20,013 bases of DNA from Gammaproteobacteria bacterium (GTDB lineage: Bacteria > Pseudomonadota > Gammaproteobacteria > HK1), in the NCBI GenBank assembly GCA_022822245.1, contig JAJECB010000156.1, positions 1 through 20,013 of the forward strand, given 5' to 3'. Under the pieces are notes generated by a model. It was given only the letters and a program-made list of their open reading frames with translations, made no database searches and was not told where the DNA came from. The position numbers were made by a program, and so were the translations under genes. Of the stretch, positions 1 through 6,294 are shown piece after piece. Each line of letters starts with the position of its first letter. The first letter of the stretch is position 1.

Positions 1-1062
1 CACGACGTTGTACGCCCGCTCCACCCACTGCCGCGGGCCGACGAGGATCTCCCGGGGGAAGACGGCCATCGCGGTCGGCACCTCGATCCGTTCGCCGGCC
101 GCGAGCGTCCCCCTGCTCCCGGTGTGGATGTGCTCGTAGTAGATCCGCGCGGCGGAGGCGATGCTGCCCGTCACCCAGTAGAGCATCAGGTTCGTCAGGA
201 ACTCGTCGCGGGAGACCGCGTTCTCGAGTACCCCGTCGCAGTCGGTCCAGGCGGTGAACTTCTCCAGGAACCATCCGAGCAGGCCCGCCGGGGAGTCGGT
301 GAGGCCGTACCCGAGCGAGGTCGGTCGGGTTCCCTGGATGGCGAAGTACGCCATGTCTTCCGCGAACACCTCCCGCGCCTTGCCGAGCCAGGCCTTCTCC
401 TCTTCGTCGAGAGGGCGGGCGGCGCCCCCCGTCTTCGCCCGGTATCCCTGCATGTTGAGGTGCAGGCCGACGACCGACTCCGGATACGCAAGCGCAATGG
501 CCGAAGCGACCAGCGCGCCCCAGTCTCCTCCCTGCACCGCGTAGCGCCGGTAGCCGAGGACATCGTGCATGAGGCCGTGCATGAGCTCACCGATCGCGCC
601 CGGGTGCATCCCCGGCTCGCGCGGCGCCTCCGAGAACGCGTAGCCGGGAAGCGAAGGGGCGACCACGTGGAACGCATCTCCGGGCTCACCGCCGTGGCGC
701 TCCGGGCGAGTCAGCATCTCGACGATCTTGTGGAACTCGAAGAACGAGCCCGGCCAGCCATGCTGAATGAGGATCGGGGTGGCGCCTTCGTGGGGCGAGC
801 GTTCGTGAACGAAGTGGATTCGAAGGCCCCCCGCCGGGGCCGCGAAGTGGGACAACCGGTTGAGGCCCGCCTCCGCCGACCGCCAGTCGTAGCCGTCGGC
901 CCAGTACGCGGCATACCGCTTGACGGCGCCGAGCTCCGCGCCCTGCCGCCACCCGTACGCCTCGATCTGGTCGGGCCACCGGGTGCGGGCGAGGCGCTCG
1001 CCAAGGTCGGAGAGAACGGCGTCCGGGACCTCGACCCGGAACGGTTCGGGGGCCACCGCCAT
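1..1062 (-). CDS. Epoxide hydrolase (alpha/beta hydrolase with EHN N-terminal domain), C-terminus cut by window edge
   Basis: The frame is open from the ATG at 1062 to position 1, giving 354 residues without a stop; the family usually has about 380-400, so only the C-terminal tail is missing. Residues 1-90 match the epoxide-hydrolase N-terminal region. HGWPG at 101-105 is the oxyanion-hole motif. VQGGDWG near 176-182 carries the expected nucleophile Asp180. The catalytic His would lie beyond the window. A GGAGGG Shine-Dalgarno sits just upstream of the ATG. Known role of the family: cytosolic hydrolysis of epoxides to diols, sometimes of juvenile-hormone-like or xenobiotic substrates. The gene diverges from the LysR gene at 1329 across a shared AT-rich region, so it is a likely target of that regulator. 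The substrate cannot be inferred. Confidence 0.9.
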   Translation of the reverse strand, partial: MAVAPEPFRVEVPDAVLSDLGERLARTRWPDQIEAYGWRQGAELGAVKRYAAYWADGYDWRSAEAGLNRLSHFAAPAGGLRIHFVHERSPHEGATPILIQHGWPGSFFEFHKIVEMLTRPERHGGEPGDAFHVVAPSLPGYAFSEAPREPGMHPGAIGELMHGLMHDVLGYRRYAVQGGDWGALVASAIALAYPESVVGLHLNMQGYRAKTGGAARPLDEEEKAWLGKAREVFAEDMAYFAIQGTRPTSLGYGLTDSPAGLLGWFLEKFTAWTDCDGVLENAVSRDEFLTNLMLYWVTGSIASAARIYYEHIHTGSRGTLAAGERIEVPTAMAVFPREILVGPRQWVERAYNVV

Positions 1063-1181
1063 CGCACACCCTCCTCTTCGTCGCTTCCGCGGAATCCGTC
1101 CGGGACCGGGGCGGCCTCCGGTACGGAAGCGTGCAATTCTGGCAGAACTCGCGCGGACCCCGACTCCGAGCTCGAACCACC

Positions 1182-1300
1182 TTTCTGTTTCGAACAAGAC
1201 GTTTCTGTCCAGAATTATGAACGATTATAAAATCAGTTTTACTTTATGGTGGTATCTTGTAGTTATAATCAGACGAATATACGATTATGAAAACATTCTC
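1182..1300. promoter_or_regulatory. AT-rich divergent promoter and candidate LysR operator
   Basis: This stretch is strikingly AT-rich against GC-rich surroundings. A perfect TATAAT lies on the minus strand at 1224-1229 (toward the epoxide hydrolase) and another on the plus strand at 1264-1269 (toward lysR). They belong to an inverted repeat, gattataa at 1223-1230 and ttataatc at 1263-1270. acgattat recurs as a direct repeat at 1221-1228 and 1281-1288, and ttatgaa at 1215-1221 and 1285-1291, about 60-70 bp apart. tttctgt repeats at 1182-1188 and 1202-1208, 20 bp apart. No good -35 boxes are visible, which fits activator-dependent promoters. Assignment to the adjacent LysR protein is inference from divergent layout. 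Confidence 0.6.
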
Positions 1301-1328
1301 GAACTGAATCCTCGGGCATCCACGGACC

Positions 1329-2183
1329 TTGAACATCGAGCACCTGAAGACCTTCCTCGACGTCGCGCGTACCGGCAGCTTCCACCGTTCGGCCGAAAGG
1401 CTCCATGTGAGCCAGTCGACCGTGAGCGCGCGTATCCGCACCCTGGAGGAGCAGACCGGCCAGGTCCTGTTCCAGCGACTCAAGAACGGGGCGGTGCTGA
1501 CCGGACCGGGACGGCGCATGGCTCCCTACGCGGACACCGCGGTGCGTGCCTGGGAGCGGGGGCGGCAATACCTCTCCCTCGTCGAGCCGCAGCGCATCGA
1601 ATGCGCGCTCGGAATTCAGTCCGTTCTCGCCGAGTGGCTCGCGACGGAGTGGATTGGATGGGTGAACGAACGTCATCCCGAGATCGCGCTCCGGGTGGAA
1701 GCGGGCAGCTCGGCTTCGCTCATGCACCGGCTCGACAACGCGCTCATCGACATCGCGGTGGCGTTCCGCCCCCGCACCAAGCCCGGATTCAAGATCGAGA
1801 CCCTCTACACCGACAAGCTCGTCCTGGTGGCCAGCGACGAACGCCCGTTCGACGAGGGCTGGGGTGAAGACTACGTCTTCGTGGACTGGGGCGAATCCTT
1901 CCGCGCCGCCTACTCGGACGCCTTCCCGGAGCAGGCGATGCCGTCGATCCGCACGCCCCTGCCGGGGGTGGCCCTGAACCACATCCTGCTCCAGGGAGGC
2001 GCCGCCTACCTCACCCGCTCGATCGCGGACCCCTGGATCGAGGAGGGGCGCCTCCACGAGGTGCGCGACGCACCCTTCTTCCCGATGCCGGCATTCGTGG
2101 TCTATCCCGCCGAGCCAATCGACAGGGAGATGCAGTCGATCGCTCTCGAAGGGCTGTCGCATATCGTGAGCGGGCGCCAGTAG
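1329..2183 (+). CDS. LysR-family transcriptional regulator
   Basis: The protein has 284 residues. The N-terminal winged helix-turn-helix is clear (about residues 2-60, with GSFHRSAERLHVSQSTVSAR around 16-35), followed by a helical linker and a periplasmic-binding-protein-like effector domain from about 90. The start is TTG at 1329, giving the usual LysR opening MNIEHLKTFL; an in-frame TGA at 1305 leaves no upstream alternative and there is no ATG at this position. It diverges from the epoxide hydrolase gene and precedes a transporter and redox genes on its own strand. LysR proteins usually control divergent neighbours and repress themselves. The effector ligand is unknown, but is likely the substrate or an intermediate of the neighbouring enzymes. 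Confidence 0.93.
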   Translation: MNIEHLKTFLDVARTGSFHRSAERLHVSQSTVSARIRTLEEQTGQVLFQRLKNGAVLTGPGRRMAPYADTAVRAWERGRQYLSLVEPQRIECALGIQSVLAEWLATEWIGWVNERHPEIALRVEAGSSASLMHRLDNALIDIAVAFRPRTKPGFKIETLYTDKLVLVASDERPFDEGWGEDYVFVDWGESFRAAYSDAFPEQAMPSIRTPLPGVALNHILLQGGAAYLTRSIADPWIEEGRLHEVRDAPFFPMPAFVVYPAEPIDREMQSIALEGLSHIVSGRQ

Positions 2184-2198
2184 ACCCCGCCCCCTCCG

Positions 2199-2225
2199 TC
2201 GGCCCGCACCGCGACGGGCCGATTT
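2199..2225 (+). terminator. Candidate intrinsic terminator after lysR
   Basis: A perfect 8-bp stem (TCGGCCCG at 2199-2206 with CGGGCCGA at 2215-2222) encloses an 8-nt loop and is followed directly by TTT. The T-run is short, so efficiency is uncertain. If it works, the transporter gene 30 bp downstream needs its own start. A TAGACT hexamer at 2244-2249 lies 6 nt before the GTG at 2256 and could serve as -10 of a leaderless transcript. Confidence 0.5.
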
Positions 2226-2255
2226 CCGCATTCGCCGGCACGGTAGACTACGCCG

Positions 2256-3479
2256 GTGAGCGCCGCCCCGGGTCCCCAGGATACGCGCATCGATTCCGCC
2301 TATGCCTGGGTGCGGGTCTTTGCGTCGCTCGCCATCATGGGGGTGGGGTTCGCCGGGCTCTACTCCATCGTCGTCGCCCTGAAGCCGGTCGCCGCCGATC
2401 TCGGCGCCTCACGGGGCGGTGTCTCCCTCGCCTACGCGGTGCTCTTCACCGGATTCGGCTTCGGCGGAATCGTCATGGGCTGGTGGTCAGACCGCATCGG
2501 CACCATGTGGCCGGTTCTCGCCGGGAGCGTCGCGATCGCGGCCGGGCTCCTCCTCGCCGCTCAGGCGACCTCGCTCTGGCACATCGTGCTTGCGTTCGGC
2601 CTGCTGGTGGGCTTCTTCGGCATGTCCGCGATCATGGTCCCGCTGGTCGCCAACATCACCCACTGGTTCGATCGCAGGCGCGGCATCGCCACCTCCGTCG
2701 TCATCAGCGGTTCCTACCTCGCGGGGACGATGTGGCCCCCCTTGCTCCAGATCGGGATCGAAGAGATCGGCTGGCGCGAAACCTGGACCCGGGTCGGAAT
2801 CGGCTGCTTCCTCGTCATGGTGCCGTTGTCGCTGTTGCTGCGCCAGCGGATGGTCCTGCCCTCGACGGGCGGGCTCGACGGGAGGCGCCGCCGGCGGGCG
2901 CTCGGCTTCACCCCCACCTCCATGCAGTGCCTGCTGTGCACGGCAGGGCTCGGCTGCTGCATCGCGATGGCGACGCCTCAGGCCCATATTGTCGCGCACG
3001 CCACCGACCTCGGACATCCCGCGGCGCGCGGCGCGGAGATGCTCTCGCTCGTGTTCCTCGGCGGACTCGTGAGCCGTGTCGTCTACGGCTGGATCTCGGA
3101 CCGGATCGGGGGGTTGCGCACCCTCGTGCTCGGCTCGCTGGGCCAGGCGGTCACCATCGCGCTCTTCATTCCCGTCGAAGGGCTCATCGAGCTCTACGTC
3201 GTGTGCGCGCTGTTCGGCCTCAGCCAGGGAGGGATCGTCCCCTCGTACGCGCTCATCGTGCGCCGCTACTTCCTGGCCGGGGAGGCCGGCTGGCGGCTCG
3301 GCTGGATCATGCTGTTCACGATGCTCGGGATGGCGTTCGGCGGGTGGCTCGCCGGGGTGCTGTTCGACCTCACCGGCACCTATGCGACGGCATTCTCGGC
3401 CGCGATCGTGTTCAACGTGGTCAACCTCCTCATCGCGAGCCTGTTCCTGCTGAGATCACGGATCCCGGTCTTTGCATGA
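2256..3479 (+). CDS. Major facilitator superfamily transporter (12 TM)
   Basis: The protein has 407 residues with alternating hydrophobic segments consistent with twelve helices in two halves. MFS motif A occurs in both halves: GWWSDRIG at 75-82 after helix 2, and GWISDRIGG at 278-286. A basic cytoplasmic loop (GGLDGRRRRRALG, about 205-217) separates the halves. The overall pattern resembles monocarboxylate/oxalate-type MFS carriers, but the substrate is not readable. It sits in the inner membrane by family. The GTG start has no strong Shine-Dalgarno; see the possible leaderless promoter noted with the preceding terminator. The gene lies 72 bp after lysR and 81 bp before the nitroreductase, so it probably imports the compound handled by the cluster. 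Confidence 0.9.
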   Translation: MSAAPGPQDTRIDSAYAWVRVFASLAIMGVGFAGLYSIVVALKPVAADLGASRGGVSLAYAVLFTGFGFGGIVMGWWSDRIGTMWPVLAGSVAIAAGLLLAAQATSLWHIVLAFGLLVGFFGMSAIMVPLVANITHWFDRRRGIATSVVISGSYLAGTMWPPLLQIGIEEIGWRETWTRVGIGCFLVMVPLSLLLRQRMVLPSTGGLDGRRRRRALGFTPTSMQCLLCTAGLGCCIAMATPQAHIVAHATDLGHPAARGAEMLSLVFLGGLVSRVVYGWISDRIGGLRTLVLGSLGQAVTIALFIPVEGLIELYVVCALFGLSQGGIVPSYALIVRRYFLAGEAGWRLGWIMLFTMLGMAFGGWLAGVLFDLTGTYATAFSAAIVFNVVNLLIASLFLLRSRIPVFA

Positions 3480-3513
3480 TCCGGCGCGGCGGCGCATGAT
3501 CGCGCGCGGGCGG
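3474..3513. repeat. Imperfect 20-bp tandem duplication at the transporter stop codon
   Basis: gcatgat occurs at 3474-3480 (containing the transporter stop TGA) and again at 3494-3500, each followed by similar GC-rich sequence (ccggcgcggcggc and cgcgcgcgggcggc). It looks like a small slippage duplication. No function is apparent. Confidence 0.35.
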
Positions 3514-3560
3514 CGCGGCGGCGACGCGCAACCCCTCACCACGGGAGGAAACGCAATCCA

Positions 3561-4214
3561 ATGAACGACAGCGAAATGATCCGGCTCGAGCCCCCCGGTT
3601 CTCTGGACATGGCCATCGGCGAGGCGATGTTCACCCAGCGCGCCATCCGCCGGCTCGATCCCGATCGGCCGATCACGGACGAGCAGCTACGCACGATCCT
3701 GGACGCCGGCTCCAAGGCGCCGAACGGTGCCAACATGCAGCCCGCCCGGTTCCTGGTCATTCGCGACCGGGAGAGGATCCGCGAGTTCGGCGCGCTGTAC
3801 CACGAAGCGTGGTGGGCCAAGCGCCGGGACGAGTACGGCTGGTCCGACAAGGCGGACATCCCGGAGGGGTCGCCCTACCGGATGCCGGCCCTGCTGGCGG
3901 ACGAGATGGTGAACGCGCCGGCCGTCATCCTGGCGTTCTCGCTGCCTTCCGGAGTGGCCGCGGCGTCGACGTTCCCGGCCGTGCAGAACATCCTGCTCGC
4001 GGCCCGGGCCCTCGGAATCGGCACGGTGCTCACCACCCTGCACCCCCAGGTCATGGACCGGGTACGCGCGATGTTCGGCGTCCCGGAGGAGATGGCGTTC
4101 CATTGCTGCATCCCGCTCGGCTTTCCGCGCGGCCGGTTCGGCCCGACCGCCCGCTTCCCGACCTCGCGCACGACCTCGTGGAACGACTGGGGCAACCCGC
4201 CCCCCTGGACGTGA
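3561..4214 (+). CDS. Nitroreductase-family FMN oxidoreductase
   Basis: The protein has 217 residues, typical of the nitroreductase fold. The N-terminal FMN-phosphate motif is visible as QRAIRRLDP at 26-34, followed by the conserved SKAPNGANMQPARFLVI at 51-67 and a C-terminal glycine-rich segment, ARALGIGTVLTT, near 150. A GGGAGG Shine-Dalgarno precedes the ATG. Family members use NAD(P)H and FMN to reduce nitro groups, quinones, enones or dehalogenated aromatics; which of these applies is not evident. It is 81 bp after the MFS gene and 97 bp before the dioxygenase gene on the same strand, so co-transcription is likely. Confidence 0.9.
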   Translation: MNDSEMIRLEPPGSLDMAIGEAMFTQRAIRRLDPDRPITDEQLRTILDAGSKAPNGANMQPARFLVIRDRERIREFGALYHEAWWAKRRDEYGWSDKADIPEGSPYRMPALLADEMVNAPAVILAFSLPSGVAAASTFPAVQNILLAARALGIGTVLTTLHPQVMDRVRAMFGVPEEMAFHCCIPLGFPRGRFGPTARFPTSRTTSWNDWGNPPPWT

Positions 4215-4311
4215 CCGGGCGCCGCGTTCGCGGATATTGGCGCGGGGGCCCGGAGCCGAGAGGGCAGGCCGCCCGGGGTCCGCTTGCACCGACCAAGGGA
4301 GCTCCAAGACG

Positions 4312-5073
4312 ATGCTCACCAACGACCAGCTCGAGCAGTACCGGCGAGACGGGTACATCGTGCCCGAGTACCGCCTCCCCGACGAGAACATCGAGGAGAT
4401 CCGCGACGCCCATGACCGGCTGCTCGCGCGGCATCCCGAGTTTCTCAACTACTGTCCGAACGTGCTCGCGTTCGACCTCGCCTTCCTCAACCACGCCCGC
4501 ATTCCGGAAGTGCTGGACATGGTCGAGCAGATCCTGGGGCCGGACTTCGCCCTGTGGAACTCGAGCTTCTTCGCCAAGCCGGCCCTGAACGGCCAGGCCA
4601 CGCCCTGGCACCAGGACGGCGAGTACTGGCCGATCCGCCCGCTCGCGACCTGCACGGTGTGGATCGCGGTGGACGACGCGACCCGCGAGAACGGGTGCCT
4701 TCGCTTCATTCGCGGCTCGCACAAGTCCGGGCGCCTGCTCTCGCACCACACGAACTCGAGCCCCGATCTGACCCTCAACCAGGAGCTGGCGGCCGAGGAG
4801 TACGACGAGTCCGAAGCGGTTGACCTCGTGCTGGAAGCGGGCCAGATCTCGCTCCACGACGTGTACCTCGCGCACGGCTCCGAAGCGAACCGATCCCCGC
4901 AGCCCCGGCGCGGCATGACCCTTCGCTACATGCCGACCACGTCGGTGTTCGACCGTGACATCGCCGGCCGGCTCCACCGGGACAAGGGGATCATGGACCA
5001 CACCCACCGCACCCTGTTCCTGATGCGGGGCGGAGACCGGTCCGGGCGCAACGACTTCCGCCTGCGCTGGTAG
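4312..5073 (+). CDS. Phytanoyl-CoA dioxygenase (PhyH) family Fe(II)/2-oxoglutarate oxygenase
   Basis: The protein has 253 residues from the ATG at 4312, chosen because it gives the family-typical opening LTNDQLEQYRRDGYIV and has GGGAG about ten bases upstream. The metal-binding HxD pair is His100-Asp102 (PWHQDGEYW) and the distal His is His188 (LAHGSEANRS). Arg194 or Arg200 can anchor 2-oxoglutarate. The double-stranded beta-helix core runs roughly 85-215. The family hydroxylates hydrophobic acids, acyl-CoAs, ectoine or natural-product scaffolds using O2; the substrate here is unknown. It ends the plus-strand run MFS-nitroreductase-dioxygenase and converges on the LLM oxidoreductase gene. Confidence 0.92.
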   Translation: MLTNDQLEQYRRDGYIVPEYRLPDENIEEIRDAHDRLLARHPEFLNYCPNVLAFDLAFLNHARIPEVLDMVEQILGPDFALWNSSFFAKPALNGQATPWHQDGEYWPIRPLATCTVWIAVDDATRENGCLRFIRGSHKSGRLLSHHTNSSPDLTLNQELAAEEYDESEAVDLVLEAGQISLHDVYLAHGSEANRSPQPRRGMTLRYMPTTSVFDRDIAGRLHRDKGIMDHTHRTLFLMRGGDRSGRNDFRLRW

Positions 5074-5075
5074 CG

Positions 5076-5098
5076 CCCGGACCCGGCCCGCGTCCGGG
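5076..5098. terminator. Candidate hairpin in the convergent gap after the dioxygenase
   Basis: A 7-bp inverted repeat (CCCGGAC at 5076-5082, GTCCGGG at 5092-5098) with a 9-nt loop lies 3 bases past the stop codon. There is no T-run, so it may be a GC-rich or Rho-assisted terminator, or only chance in high-GC DNA. Confidence 0.3.
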
Positions 5099-5175
5099 GC
5101 CGCCGCCCTTCCCTCGACGCGCTCCCCCGGGGGGCGGATATAGTTCGGGTCGCCCCGCCGGCGGGTGGAGGCTCC

Positions 5176-6087
5176 CTACCGGAAGGCGGGGATCACCTCC
5201 TCGGCGACGAGGCGGATGTTCTCGTCGATCCAGTCGTCCGGGCAGGCGGAGGACAGCATGACCATGCTGGCTCCGGCGTCGATGTACTCGCGGAGCCGCG
5301 CCTTCACCTCGTCCGGGGTCCCCGCCAGGGCGTACTTCCCCACCAGGCCGGAGAAATCCTGCGCGTACTGGCGGCTGAGGCGCGATATCGCCATCTCCCG
5401 CGCCCGGTCCCCGTCCTCGTGCACCGCGGTGAAGATGTAGAGCCCGAAACGGAATCCCGCGAGGTCGCGCCCCGCCTCCTCGCCGAACGCCCGGATCTTC
5501 CCGGTGCTCGCGGCGAGCTGCTCCGGGGTGTACATGTAGGGAAGCCAGCCGTCCCCGAAGCGGGCGGCCCGCCTCATGGCCGCGTCGCGGCGTCCGGCGA
5601 CCCAGATGGGCGGCGGCGACTGCACCGGCATCGGGTCGATGGAGAATTCGTTCAGGGTATTGAACCGGCCCTCGTACGACAGGTCCCGCCCGGTCCACAG
5701 GCGCCGGATGACGTCGAGGGCCTCGTTGGTGCGCGCGCCGCGCTCGCGCACCGGCACCCCGCACGCCTCGAACTCCTTCGGGAACTCGCCGCCGACCCCG
5801 ACCCCGAAGAGGTAGCGGCCGCCGGACGCGACATCGAGCGCGGCCCCCATCTTGGCCGCGAGCGCGGCGGGATAGAGAGGCAGCAGCACCACCGCGCTCA
5901 GGAGGCGGATGCGGGTGGTTGCCCCCGCCGCGACACCGAGCGAAATGAACGTGTTGGCGGTCGGGACGTGGAACATCACGTGCTCTCCGCACCCCAGCAC
6001 GTCGAACCCGAGGTCCTCGGCGCGTCGCGCGAACTCCGCAACCCCGTCGGGACTCCGAAGTCCCGTCCCGAACATGATTTCGCTCAA
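5176..6087 (-). CDS. LLM-class (luciferase-like) flavin-dependent oxidoreductase
   Basis: The protein has 303 residues and the bacterial-luciferase TIM-barrel pattern: FGTGLRS at 6-12, AEDLGFDVLGCGEHV near 23-37, and the family core RYLFGVGVGGEFPKEFEACG at 91-110. I place the start at the TTG at 6087, giving MSEIMFGTGL. GGAGGAG ends 8 bases before this TTG but 20 before the ATG at 6075, so the TTG is better supported. Members use FMNH2 or F420H2 to oxidise or monooxygenate substrates; cofactor choice cannot be read here. It is divergent from the molybdenum hydroxylase gene with about 207 bp between them, which suggests shared regulation. Confidence 0.88.
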   Translation of the reverse strand: MSEIMFGTGLRSPDGVAEFARRAEDLGFDVLGCGEHVMFHVPTANTFISLGVAAGATTRIRLLSAVVLLPLYPAALAAKMGAALDVASGGRYLFGVGVGGEFPKEFEACGVPVRERGARTNEALDVIRRLWTGRDLSYEGRFNTLNEFSIDPMPVQSPPPIWVAGRRDAAMRRAARFGDGWLPYMYTPEQLAASTGKIRAFGEEAGRDLAGFRFGLYIFTAVHEDGDRAREMAISRLSRQYAQDFSGLVGKYALAGTPDEVKARLREYIDAGASMVMLSSACPDDWIDENIRLVAEEVIPAFR

Positions 6088-6212
6088 CTTCTCTTCTCCT
6101 CCATGGAGGGCGAACCAGGCACCGAGCCTGAAGAAACGGACGGGTCGGCGGTTTCCGGACGGTGCCGTCGACGGTGGCGGCGCCGGCGGATGCGCGCCGG
6201 CCCGTGCGTGCA

Positions 6213-6219
6213 ATAATAC
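6213..6219. promoter_or_regulatory. Possible -10 boxes in the LLM / molybdenum-hydroxylase divergent gap
   Basis: The only AT-rich spot in this 207-bp gap contains TATTAT on the minus strand (6213-6218) and TAATAC on the plus strand (6214-6219). Neither has a convincing -35 at 16-18 bp. They are offered as weak candidate divergent promoters; the rest of the gap shows nothing I recognise. Confidence 0.25.
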
Positions 6220-6294
6220 TCCTCGAACTTCTATCCAAACCCAAGCGCGACGCGCGGAGACCTGCGCGCGCCACGACGACAAGGAGCCAGGCGG

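Noticed and set aside
124..1230. A 368-residue plus-strand frame at the left edge
   Set aside because: Antisense to the epoxide hydrolase, whose motifs and ribosome-binding site are clear on the minus strand.
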